DNA from: Neocallimastix lanati (nom. inval.)
Taxonomy: Eukaryota > Neocallimastigomycota > Neocallimastigomycetes > Neocallimastigales > Neocallimastigaceae
Length of the DNA stretch: 63,163 nt
Assembly (NCBI GenBank): GCA_016946835.1
Contig: JACVTC010000278.1
Location: 1-63,163, forward strand
Direction of reading: 5' to 3'
Shown here in pieces: positions 1 to 12,432 of the stretch. Made by a program: the position numbers and the translations under genes. The notes under the pieces were generated by a model, which was not told where the DNA came from, made no database searches, and saw nothing but the letters and a program-made list of their open reading frames with translations. How positions within the stretch are numbered: position 1 is the first letter of the stretch; every line of letters starts with the position of its first letter.

Positions 1-3000
1 TATTATAAGGTTGAATCGAGTTATATTGATAAAATTTTAGAAAATTTTTGAATTATAAAAGTGGCAAAATACAAAATGTTGAAGATATTTCAGAACAAAT
101 AGACAGAATAATAAATAATAATAGAAGCTACATAGATAATATTGAAAGAATGAAAAGTGATTTTGAAAATCGTTTTCATGGAATTAAATTTAATGATGAT
201 TTTCTTACAGGTTATATCAATTATAATAGAGACAATATCGTTTTAAATCTTGTTGATTTTCCGGATATTATAAATGGATTTACTTCCCAAAATAACGATA
301 ATGCTAAAACCCTTGTTCAAGATTTATCAATTCCATCAGATTTTGAACACTTTTACGCTGTCAGTATTGATGGTGAAGTATTTTCAATTGCTTTAGACGG
401 TAATCATATAAATGAAACTAAAAATATGATGAAAGTTACCGAAGAAAATAATGGTAAAACATGTGATATGAGGAAAATTAAAAGAGCCGATGGAAATAAC
501 TCCTGTATAAGATGTGCAAATTTTGAAAAGGTTTTCAACATTGGTTCATATACATTAAATTCATTATCTTTATTTAAAGAATTAAATTCAAATATTTTAC
601 TAGAAAATATAGATAATCTAGAAAATATTAATAATCTAGAAAATCTAAAAAAATTATATAAAAATTCAGAATCTATTGATGATATATGGAGTAAATTGTC
701 AAATATTTATGAAGCTAATATAGGTAAAATTGATGAAGAAACCAGTGCTAATTTTATAAAGAATTTGTATTATGCAATTAAAGAATATAAAGAATTATTA
801 TCCCATTCAAAATATAATGAAAATAAGTATATTAATAATGTAGATGAAGAAACGGTTAAGAAAATGGAGGAATGTTTTTATAAAGTTTATAGTATTCATA
901 AGGAAAAAAATAACTATGAAAAGATTTTGGAAAATGACGAAGAAATAACCATTTCAAGTTATAATTATGATATTGAATCCAAATTAGGAAAAAGCGAATT
1001 AATCAATATTATAAGAATACTTGTGAATATTGTTAATGGAAAAGATATAGATAGCAATTCTTTAGGAGTTATGCATATTAATGACAAAATTTTATCTATC
1101 ATAGATTATAAAACAATAATGCCAGGGTCAAAAGACATAGTTGATGCCATTGAACAATTAGTAGAAAAATTTAATGATGAAAAAATTGAGATATCTGAAG
1201 ATGAAAAAAAAGTGCTAAGTGAAATATATATTAAACTATCTTTATACACTATTTATAATAAGGATGAAAATATTATGAATATAGATCTTATTAAATATTT
1301 AAGTAATTCGATTGGTCAAAAATTAGGTGAGATAGAAAATAAAAATGAAGTTAAAAGTAGTTTAAGAAGTGATAATGTGGTATTGAAAGTTCCTGAAATA
1401 GAACGCTTTGAAAGTTTAGAGGATAGAAATATATTAAATATAATTAAAGATGAAAATATTTCAATGGAAAACAAACTATATGTTATTAAAGGTTTAACAT
1501 CCGATATTAATGATTTAGATGAAAAAAGACTAACAGAAGAACATGTTGATAGTATAAATAAAATATATGAATATATTTATTCCAATGCAAATCGAATAAA
1601 GAACTATGAATCGTTTGAAGGTCATGAGCAAGAAGTTAGAGAATTTATTACTCTGAATGAATATTATAATGATTTAGTTTCATTTATTAATGAAAAATAT
1701 GGCGAGGAATATTATGGAACGATAAATAAGATAAATATTGAAAAAGAATTAAATGATCAAATTACAGAAAAAAATAATTTATTGAATAAAATTTCAGTGA
1801 TTCAAAATTATCATGCTATTTTAAACGACTTGAACTATAAATTACAAAATGACGATATCGATAGTTTAAGTTATAATGAATTTAGTACCGAATTAATGAA
1901 CTTAGAGCAAAGCATTTACGAAGGAATTCAAGAATTCTTAAAAATTAAAAATCCAAATCATCATTATAGTGAAGCAACCAAATTAGTTGATTTATTAAAT
2001 AGTCATAATAAATTAGTTGCAGAATATATGAATATTATAAATAATGATAATATATCAAAATTGTATGGAAAAAATGATCCTTTCTACATTTATAACGATA
2101 ATGAATTAACTAATAAATTAAAATACTTAATAGCAGAAAAATATATTGAAGCATTATCAAATATACTTGAAAATAATAAAGAAAAATTCAATATTGATGA
2201 GAGTATTGACATTGAATCATTTATATCTAATATAATTAATAATTCAGATAAAAAGTTAAAATTTAGTGAAGGATATGAATTACCTGAAATTAATATAGAA
2301 ATCTTAAATAAAATATTCAATAAAAATTTTAATTCAGAAATCGAAGCAATTGATTATATTAATATTAATACATCAGATAAGAGTCAACTTACTAATTTAA
2401 AGGAAAGTTATGAACTAAAAAGAAAATTAATTGAGCATGAAGCTCCAACTAGTAAAAATATGGATGAAGTAAAAACAATCAAAGAAATATCTGAAAAATT
2501 AGGTTTAAATAATGAAAATAATTCGTTAATGACATTTCAAAGTATAATTTATGAAAAGTTCATAGAGTTTTTGGAAGCTTCAAGTCAATTTGATGATTAT
2601 GTTAGATTTGAAAATTTAAAAAATGATGAAAATGGCAATTTAGATATATCGTTTACTTATATTAATGAAAATGGAGATAAACAAATTAAAAACGATATTT
2701 CCGATTTATTTGAAAAATTAGACTTTTATGTAAGATCAGCAAATGAATTTAAAGGCACAGAAATCTTATCTATTGAAGATTTTAATGAAATTAGAGATAA
2801 TGCTGAAAAGTCCATTATAAAGTTAAACGAATTTATAAGTACTTATGTAAGTGAATTATCTAAATGCATTGATAAAGAAAATAGTGAAACATTTAATAAT
2901 GGCTTTACCTATTTGGAAAAATTTGTTAAAAGTGCTGAAAATTTTATTGAAACAACCAGCGAAATATGTCAAAATGAAGATCTTAAAAATAGTATTTCAG

Positions 3001-5468
3001 AAAATATTGAAAAATTAAGAGAATTTAAAAATCTTAATGATCAATACGAAGAGGAAACTAAACATCATTCTGATAAATCAATTACAATTAGTGTGCCTAA
3101 TCTAAACCAAAATAATGATAATCTAAATGAGTCATACGAGCAAACAAATATTGAAGAAAAAATATTAGGAGCATTGCGTTCTCTTAAGAAATACGATTCT
3201 AAAAATACCATAGGAAATAGTGATGAAGCAAACCTACAAGATTCAGGAGAAATATTAAAAGCACTTGAAAAGGCATTAAAATGTTATATTGAAAATATAA
3301 GTAATATAGAAAGTTCTAAAGAGAGTACAGAAATATTGATTAATTTATATGATAGTATTAATGCTTTAGCCTATCGATATGTAAAATCGGAATTTATAGA
3401 AGACCGTAGTATTCGATCATTAAATAATACATTATTAGATCAATTAAGTAAAATATTTGAAGATTCTATTATTTTACATCAAGCTAAATTTGAGAATAAA
3501 CTACTTGACAATAACAGTAATGAAATTAAGAGTATTATCGATTATAAATTGATAGCAGAAACTGAATCCAAATATGTTAACGATATGTTGCATGCTATAT
3601 ATAATGAAGTAATCAATATACTTGGTGAAACTACTAATGATGTAAATGAATTTGACGATAAGTTGCTAGATAATATGGAAAAATTAGATAATGGAGAAGT
3701 GAATAAAGTTTATAATAGCGATAGAAGAGGTGAATTTGAATATTTACGCGATAAATTAAAAAATTACAAAATAGATGAGAGTGATAAAGATCATGAAAAA
3801 GAAATATTTATGAATGTATATCAAGATATATCTGAAATTGAAAATGTTTTCGATCGAGAAAATAGCAAAAATAGTAATGAAGAAGAAGAATATGCGAATA
3901 ATTCGGAAGCTGTTTACACATTAAGTGATTCCATATATACTATTTTGAAAGATAATTTTGATGAAGATGACGATGTTAAAAATCTAAGAGGCGATAATTA
4001 CAATTCTAATATTGGAAATAAAAATAAATTAGATATACGAAGCACGAATGAATTAAATTTAGATTACATTATTAAGACTATTGAAAGTAACTATTTCATA
4101 GAAGATTCTAATTATAGAATGTATGTAACTAGTTACTTTACATATTTAAAGAATCAGTTGCTTGATTCAGTAAATGATGAAAAGGAACTTGAAAAAAATA
4201 TAGAAAAAATAAAGTTGATAAGAAACCAAATAGAAGACAAAATAAAAATTTTTACAAATTATGATTCTCCTGAGGGACATTTTGAAGAAGCAGAACATTT
4301 AATAGAATTAGTATCAAATATGAATGAATTAATTGATTATTGTATTGATTCGGAAATTAATATAGGCGAAATTGAGAAGTTTGATTTAAATAATAATGAT
4401 AATTTATCCGAAAGATTAAATTATATGCGTGTTAAATTAATGATTGATACTTTTGATGAAATCGCTAAATCTCATCCTGAAATATTTAAACTTGGAAAAG
4501 ATGAAAGTTTACTTGATTATATTGAACCGAATGGGGGATCTAAGCATTATACATTTGGGCGTTATTCAATTCGTGAACCTGTCCAACGGGATTTACAAAG
4601 TATAATTATAGACCGAGTTAATTCTAAAGAAGATGCAATTATTACATTTGTTGATAATACTAGCAATAATTATCAAGTTATGCAATTAGAACGTAGTACT
4701 GAAATGTTATATAAGTTAACCATTCATGAATCATCTTTTTATAGAGAAAGTGAAGATGTAAACTATATAAATAAATTGCTTAAACATAAAAATTTCTTTA
4801 GTCATTTAAAAAATAAATGCATTAAAAGATTAGAAACTTATGATCAATCTAAAGAAAGAATGAATAAAAGTCTTTGTAAATTAGCAGATCTTGTAGGTCT
4901 TGATATTAGAAGTACTAATTCCGAAGAAATTATTGAAAGCGCAAAAGAAAAAGCTTTAAAAACTGATAATAAGGAAGAAAGAAATAAAATTATTAAGCAA
5001 ATGAATAAATACATTGATTTTCATGTTCATGAGACCATAAAAATTTCAGGGAAAGTTCCAGATGAAGTATTTAAAACTATTTATGAACATTCAATAGCAA
5101 ATAATAGAGTTAGTATAGATTCAATAAAAGCTCTTGATTTAAGTACATCTGGCAATGATTATGAAACAAACGATATCAATACTACCAAGAAATTAGAAAA
5201 TGCAGCGAATTTTAATACTAAGTTTAGTGAAGGTATTAGCTCAAATGACAGTAATCCACATAATGAATTACCAAAAGTATCTTCAGTTGGTGAAAATAAA
5301 CATACTCCACCCCACACTCCTAGTCCAACTCATCCCGGTGGTAATAGTGGTGGTAGTCCAACTAAACCTAATCATCCTGTACATACTCCTATTATACATA
5401 AAAGAAATAAAAATAATCTATTAAACCGAAGAGATGAAATAATAAAATACATCAAAATTATGTATTAA
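1..5468 (+). CDS. Giant Lys/Asn/Asp/Glu-rich protein, 5' end outside window
   Basis: No family recognised. About 1,800 codons are open to a TAA at 5466-5468. The protein is mostly predicted helix, very rich in N, K, E, D and I, and ends in a Pro/His/Thr-rich tail (about residues 1745-1785, counted from position 48) and a basic end. It is homologous to the gene at 31273-37577: shared stretches include LKKYDS near residue 1046 and GHFEEAEHLIEL near 1411. A related GH/EA/L motif recurs near residues 523 and 635, so the protein contains degenerate internal repeats. The long frame has no ATG at its upstream end; it begins after stops at 6-8, 12-14, 27-29 and 30-32. Frame 1 is open from base 1 to a TGA at 49-51 and looks coding. 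The two frames meet at the T run 45-49, so either one base is missing there or an intron ends at the AG at 39-40. The relative has a signal peptide, so a secreted or surface role is plausible but unproven. Confidence 0.7.
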
Positions 5469-5689
5469 TTTTCTTATTGAAAATTTAATTAATAAAGCTT
5501 TATAAAAAAGAAATTTGTTAAAATATCTATTAGTGTATAAATTTAAAAATTAAGATAAATAATAATACTAATAAGTAATAAAATAAAATAAAATAAATAT
5601 GTAGTAATGATAAATTACAAATATTAATAAAAATAAAATAAAATAAAATAAATATGTACTAACAATAAAGTACAACTATTAATAAAAAT

Positions 5690-5772
5690 AAAATAAAATA
5701 AAAAAAAAAAATAAAATAAAATAAAATAAAATAAAATAAAATAAAATAAAATAAAATAAAATAAAATAAAAT
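5690..5772. repeat. (AAAAT)n pentanucleotide microsatellite
   Basis: About eleven near-perfect AAAAT/ATAAA units at 5715-5772, with shorter interrupted tracts before them (5575-5600, 5635-5655). Simple-sequence DNA of this type is expected in this genome. Confidence 0.9.
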
Positions 5773-6148
5773 GTATAAAATATGGAATAAATTAAAAAAT
5801 AAAATAAAAAATAAAATAATATATATATATATAATAAAAGAATTAATAATAAGTATGAAAAAAAAGTAAAAATAGTATAAAAAAAAAAAAATAAAATAAA
5901 AAATTAATAAAGGTAGAAAACAGTATAATAGATATAAAGTTAAAAGTAAGAAAATATATAATACTATATATAATTTATAACGAATAAAGTATATATAGTA
6001 TTAAAATATTAAATGGTATAATTGAAATATAATTAAAAAATAAAGATGATATATTTTTTTAAAATTTTATTAAAGTTTAATCAATAAAGATCGCACAATT
6101 TTTTTTGCTGTCATTAAAGAAAGAAAAAATAAAGATAATATATTTTTT

Positions 6149-6160
6149 AAAATGATTTTT
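6149..6160 (+). promoter_or_regulatory. AAAATGATTTTT upstream element, copy 1
   Basis: The exact 12-mer ends 45 bp before the ATG at 6206. The same 12-mer is found 41, 53 and 70 bp before the starts at 12433, 31273 and 39159. A promoter or 5'-UTR function is inferred only from this shared position. Confidence 0.4.
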
Positions 6161-6205
6161 ATTATTTATGTTTAATTTAATAAATAATAACTTAATTATT
6201 ATATA

Positions 6206-9011
6206 ATGATAAAATATTTACTATTTATTTTTTATACTATTGGTGGTATCTGCAATCCACTAAAGAATAGAGCATTACCAAAAACAAATAGAGAGTTTTG
6301 TTTGTATACTAGTAATAGTATGCTTAAAATGTTTAATCCATTTTATATCAATTCACAAAACGAAACGGTGTATTTTGATAATGTGGAAGAATATGCAAAA
6401 TTTGTTGGACCCACTTGGTCTGGTGTTGGTATATGTGGAGAAAATACAATAGTTAATAACGTAGGTGAATATTTTACCGTTTTTAAATCTGATAAATTAG
6501 ATAAAAGATCTGAAAAAGAATCAGACCAAAAGGATAAAGAAGATGAAAAAGCAAATAAATTTGGTAAAGAAGAAGAAAGTATTTTTAAATCTAATGATTT
6601 AAAAGACTATAAAAAATACTATAAAGATTTAATTGACGGCTTAATATTTAATAGAACTAATGTAGTTTCCTTAACTAGTGAAAATCCTGCACTTAATCCA
6701 TATCATCCTTTACTAATTCATGCAAAAAATATAAAAGGACCTAATGTTATTACAGTTTTAGGAGCACCATATAGGGAAAATAGATTTATTAATTATAAAT
6801 TAGAGGAAAGTGATAAAAATGATTTTAACTGTGATATTTCAGCTACTGGATTACAAAAATCTACTTTAACTTGTGCTGTTAGTTATTCCTATAATCTTCA
6901 AGATACTCTAACTATTTCAAATAGCAAAGGTGAAACTTATCATAAATCATATGGATATGTTTATAGTGAAGGTGATGTATTTAGTAGAGAAATTGGTAAA
7001 ACGTTAGAATTTGCTAGAGCTCTATCCAAGGGAAGTTCAGTTTCTATTTCAAAGTCAGATGGATATTCCGCAGCTATTGAAAATGTTCATACTATAGTGA
7101 ATACAAATTCACAATCTCGAACTAATACAACAGATAAGACTCATACCACTACTCATGATGAATCGTATACCTTAACTTTAAGTGAAGAAAATTCACATTC
7201 CAGATCAGATGGTGGAGAAGTGATAGATGAAACTAACTGGAGTGATTACAGTGAAAATTCCAGTTCTGATGAATATTCAAGAATGGAAGCAGAACATTAT
7301 AATGAAGCAAAAAAAAATGTGGAAGGTTCACAAGTACCTGTTAATAATGATAAATCCTCATCATCAGTAAAAGAATATGCAACTGGTTTATTAAAGGAAA
7401 AAGATAAAAAAGAAAAAAGATCATTGAATCATATAAATATTGAGAATAGTTCAATTAAACAATTCAACAATAAACTTGAAAAGCGGGCAAAAACGCCATC
7501 TCCTAAAGCAGCAGGTAAAAAAGAAGATGTAGAAGCATCAGTTACTGGATCTAAAGGAAAAGAAAAATCTAAATTTAACATTAAAGATGCTGCTTCTGAT
7601 TTCTTTAATGGTTGTTTAGGTGGAGCTGGTTTTGGTACTTTTGGTGGTTTATGGGGAGCTGCTCTTGGATGTCTAGGAGGAGGGGTTGTAAATGCTGGAC
7701 TCGGTATATGGCAATCGTATGAATCCCATGAAGCTAATAATATTGCTGAGGAACAAATGAAACAAGAAAAAACTATAGCTGATGATCAAATGAGACAGGA
7801 AAGAAATCTTGCGAAACAACAAGAAGATCATGAAATTATTATGGCTCTTGCTGGAACTCATACAACAGGTACAACAACTACTAAAGGACATTCTTCAGGA
7901 GGAAGTCATAGTGAAGCAAGAAATTGGAGTGATACTTATACGACTACTAGTGGTGTAAGTAATTCATGGGCAAACTCAGATGGATATTCCGATGCCTATT
8001 CAGTTGGACATTCAGAAACATCAACAACAGAAGAATCCATATCTGATTCTAGTTCTATTATGCTTACAAATAATTATAATTCAGAAAGAGGATGGGTAAA
8101 TGATGAATCTTCTACGGATACAACATCTAGTGGATATTCTTTTGGTGGATCAAAACAAAAAAATTATAATGAAAATTTATCCTATGATAAAGCAATTGAT
8201 CAATCTGCTCAAAATACATTTGAACTTTCCTCCGGTACTTCAGAAGGTACATCAAAAACAAAAACAATCAATTTTAGTATTCCTGATAATAAATGTTATG
8301 TTTTAACAGCTTTACCCGTATTTTACTCTGAAGTAATTATTTGGGCTACTGGAAATATCGATCAATATAATATAACTCATATTAATTATAATAAAAGTGT
8401 CAATCCTATTGAACTTTCTCATTTTTCAGGGACTGCCGTTGAATGTGATAAATATATTGCTCCAAAAGAAAAAATCCTTAATAGTGATGAAGCAAACTTT
8501 ACATTTATAAAAAAAGATAATAAAAATAATTCTTCAAATACTTTAAGATCTGGTGATATATTAATTCCAAATGAATATATTACAACTGGTAGGTATAGTT
8601 TTGGTTTAACAAATCGCGGTGAATTAAAAATATGTAACTCAGGAAAATTTGAAGATGATTGTAAGCCTCTATGGACTAATGGAATAAATAATATTCCTAT
8701 TAATACAAACCATGATTTAAAATTCTTTATTGGAGATAATGGTCATTTATATATTACTGCTAAAAATATCTACAAAACCATTAATGAGCAAAATGCAAAA
8801 TATCCCATTGAATATATTAAAATTGTAAAAGATTTTATTGATGATGAAAAGACAGATAAATCAAAAATTGATGTAGATAAAGTAAAAGAATTAATTAGTC
8901 AATATGATGATTTTAATAATCATGATCTTCAAAAAAGATTTAGAGTTACTTCATTTACTACATCTAGTAAAAAAAGTACAAGTACTTCAAAATTTAGACC
9001 AATTATTTCAT

Positions 9012-9068
<57 letters not shown>

Positions 9069-11938
9069 ATACTAATACCTCAACTACAAAAACAGAATCG
9101 AATAAATCAGCACAAACAACTTTACCAACTTCTGAAAATAGAAAAAATGATGAATATATTATTTGGGATTCATTACCAAAGAATTTACCATTTAATGTTG
9201 GATACCCAGATAGTACTGGATATTATTTGCATATAAAAGATGGAGAAACAGTATTTGATGGACCTACCGTTACACTTTACGATGGAACAGGGGTTAAAAT
9301 TTGGGAAATTACTGCTGGTGATGATTATAAAGGATATGCTTATCCAAAAGAATACATGTATCCATTAAATTTTAATACTAATTTAAATGAAGGTTTAAGT
9401 TTAGATCAAATAGATTTTTCAAATTTACATACAGTTATTGAACCTACCGTTAAAGAGGAATATATTGAATCTATTGAAATGAAATGCGGTGTTTCGTTAG
9501 ACCAAAATAGAGCTTTATCATCAAAAAATGGTAAATATAAGTTTTATATTCAAAAATCAGGTAATATGGTTATTAAAGAGGATAATAGAACAATGTGGTC
9601 TTCCATGACTGCTAATATTAATTTATTTAAAGGTCCTTATCATATTGATTTTTCACCTTTAGGTGAATTCATATTAAGAGATGTAAACAACTATTCTGTA
9701 TGGCAAAGTCTTAATGCAATATCTTTCGGTAACAATAGTAAAATCGAAAAAAATTACAAATTCTATTTGACATTATCCGATGAAGGCGAACTATTTGTAA
9801 AAGATGAAAAAGGATTAATGTACTGGAGTAATTGGGATATTAGATTATACAGCGAGCATTTAAGATATGTTAATCCAGTAATATATGAAATTACTACTTG
9901 TGATGAACATATAAAACCAAAAAAAATGTACTCATTATTTGCTAATCCTGGGATTTATAATTACTATGCCAATTCTGAAAAACCTACAACATACAAAGAT
10001 AAATATTATTTTAATAACTTAAAGCCAGGAGAAAAAATATTTTCTGATAATTCTGATGCATTTTTAAATGTTACTGAAAATGACTTAGTGTTCTATTATA
10101 GCAAAAATGATAGTATTTTAGTAAGTTCATGTACTAAAAATAAAGGTATTAAAGAGTTAAGATTGGATGTTGATGGTTTATATTTATTCTGTAATGATGA
10201 TACCTACCTTACTATTGCAGATATAGAAAATAAAAAATTATCCAAAGTTAAAAAATACATTAAAAATCCTAAAGTCTTAGAAAGAAAGGATGATCCATAT
10301 ATTGGTAATTATAATAGATTATCTATTGAATATAGAGATGGAATGAAAAAACCTGATTTAATGATATTTAATGTACTTACATGGGAACCAATTTGGGGTT
10401 TAAATCCTATTAGATACTTAACTAGTGTAAAAGAAAATAGTTTTAAAAGGGATGGATCCCGAATTATTCAAGATAACACATTCACCACTTTTGACAAATT
10501 AATTTCTACCGATGGTAACAGCGACTTTATTTATATATCAAGTTTACGAGGATTAGAATTCAGACATTTATCAATGTCAGCCACAAACAATATAACTCTT
10601 TCAAGTAATTCATTATATATTAATGAGAAACCAATTATTAAAAGTAATATAAATATGGAATTAACGTATAATAGTGAATTCGATAAGTTAATTGTTAAAA
10701 ATGATACTTATCAAAATGTATGGGAAATGTATGGATTGAAAAAATGTGATATGCTTATATCCAGTGATAAAAACTGTAATATTCTATATTCTAATAATAA
10801 TATAAATATTACTTATGCCAGTTTTAATAAAAATTTCAATAATACTACAGATAAACTTAAAGAAGTATCCTTATCTTTATTTGATAACATTTTGTCATAT
10901 ACAGGTATTGAAGATGATAAAAAAGAATATGAACTAAATCTCTCTGAATATACTAAAATTAAAGATCCTATTTTTTCATTAGCACTTTCCTCTACAGGTG
11001 ATATTACACTAAATAATAATCAATATACTTTACATAAAGAATATTTTACAGTTGATGATGGATATTTCTTTATTTCAGGAAATGGAAATTTAATCTTAAT
11101 GTCAAATACAGGTGAATACAAATGGGCTGCCAAAAAAATTATTACTGATAGACCATATGATGCTGGTGAAATTAAAATTGGTGAATCTTTTAGAGAAGGA
11201 GAAATGTTATACTGTGGAGATTATTCAATGATTATACTTAATGGTAAACTATTTTATAGAGATCATAAATCAAAAATATCAACTGAAATAAAATATTCAA
11301 AAAAAGATTCAGCTTATTTATATAAAATAGTCGTTGGAAGTAATAGCATTTCTTTTAGAAATAAAAATAATGATGATATATATAATATTTATTATAATAA
11401 AGTATCTAATAATAGTAAATTATATTGTGATAAAAATACTCGTACAATTGTTTGGAAAATTAATAATACCATTAAATGGAGATATCCTGAAATTAGTTCA
11501 AATAATGGTGATCTTCAAGATAAAAGGTACATTTTGTTATGTAGTAAGTATTATCAGAAATGCTTATATGCTGCAAATAGAATAGGTAGTAATGTTAGAT
11601 ATGCTGATTATAGTAAAACATTAAAAAATTTCAAATGGTATTTTGAAATTATCAATAAAAAATCTTATCTTAAATCTGCAATTAATGATGATATTTGTTT
11701 AATAGTTGATAATGATAAATTAATAACTGGTAAATGTAGTGAAAATATGGATAAAGCACGTATATCATATAATGAACCAAAGAATTATATAGAATATTTT
11801 AACTCTTCTGATAAACAATATAAATGTATTAGTGGAATCGATGATCGTAATAATCGAAATTCACCACAATATTTAACATTAGCTAATTGTAACAAAAAAG
11901 ATGAAAAAATGATATGGGAAATAAAAACCCCTAATTAA
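6206..11938 (+). CDS. Secreted multi-lectin protein, 1,910 residues
   Basis: An N-terminal hydrophobic signal peptide (about 1-22) is followed by a Cys-containing module (about 28-92), a Lys-Arg site near 97 and a conserved NPALNPYHP motif near 160. Then come a Ser/Thr-rich block (about 222-360), a Gly-rich hydrophobic segment (about 464-508), a short charged helix (515-545) and a second Ser/Thr-rich block (548-690). Next is a module ending in GHLYITAKN (about 797-860), a poly-Thr linker (937-956), a module with DSLPKNLPFNVG (about 984-1035) and several bulb-type-lectin-like repeats with GNMVIK...W signatures (from about 1110). The C-terminal ~135 residues look like a ricin-B-type beta-trefoil. 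Probable role: secreted or wall-attached carbohydrate binding. The same scaffold is in the genes at 25308 (without the Ser/Thr-rich middle) and 39159 (different centre). Domain names are assigned by motif, not by profile search. Single exon; the start is the first in-frame ATG before the signal peptide. Confidence 0.85.
9014..9067 (+). repeat. (ACT)18 trinucleotide repeat coding for poly-Thr
   Basis: Eighteen uninterrupted ACT codons form the Thr linker of the multi-lectin protein. The near purity of the tract suggests recent slippage. The paralogue at 39159 has an impure Thr/Ser/Asn linker at the same place. Confidence 0.95.
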
Positions 11939-12432
11939 TATTAACAATGATAAATTATTTTAGAAAAATAATATTGAACTCTAAATTTAAAAAATAAAAA
12001 AAAAAAATAAAATAAAAAATAAATAATAAAAAATAAAAAATAAAGATAAAAAATATTAAAAATATAAAATATAAAATAAAATAAATAAAAAATAAAAAAT
12101 AAAAAATTAGAAATAAAAAAATTAGTAATAAAATAAAAATAAAAATAAAAAAATAAAAAATAAAAAATAAAAAATAATAAATAAAAAATAAAAAATAAAA
12201 AATAAAAAATAATAAATAAAAAATAAAATTAAAAAAAAAAAAAAAAAAATTAGTAATAAAAAAATATATTTTACTTTAGTTTTTTAAAATTTTATAAATT
12301 ATATCTATTTTTATTATTAATACTTTTATTTTTAAAAAAATATATATTATTATAAGTTATATTTTATAATATGATTTATAAAATGATTTTTTTTTGTTAT
12401 TTTTTTTTAAAAATTTTAAACAAATTATTTAA
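11939..12432. other. A+T-rich spacer with (TAAAAA)n tract
   Basis: Between two convergently unrelated plus-strand genes. Positions about 11990-12250 are an imperfect TAAAAA/TAAAAAA microsatellite. No gene is visible. The final ~60 bp carry the AAAATGATTTTT element and the leader of the next gene. Confidence 0.7.
12380..12391 (+). promoter_or_regulatory. AAAATGATTTTT upstream element, copy 2
   Basis: Exact match to the element before 6206, 31273 and 39159. It ends 41 bp before the ATG at 12433. Confidence 0.4.

Larger units (their letters stand above)
5469..6205. other. A+T-rich intergenic spacer
   Basis: No coding potential. It holds AAAAT-type microsatellite tracts (listed separately), a short TA run near 5820-5832 and the 5' region of the following gene. 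A related A+T-rich phrase occurs twice (about 6035-6060 and 6124-6150), the second copy running into the AAAATGATTTTT element. Confidence 0.7.

Noticed and set aside
8904-9236. Plus-strand Leu-rich frame inside the multi-lectin gene
   Set aside because: Shadow of the ACT repeat and flanking coding sequence in another frame.
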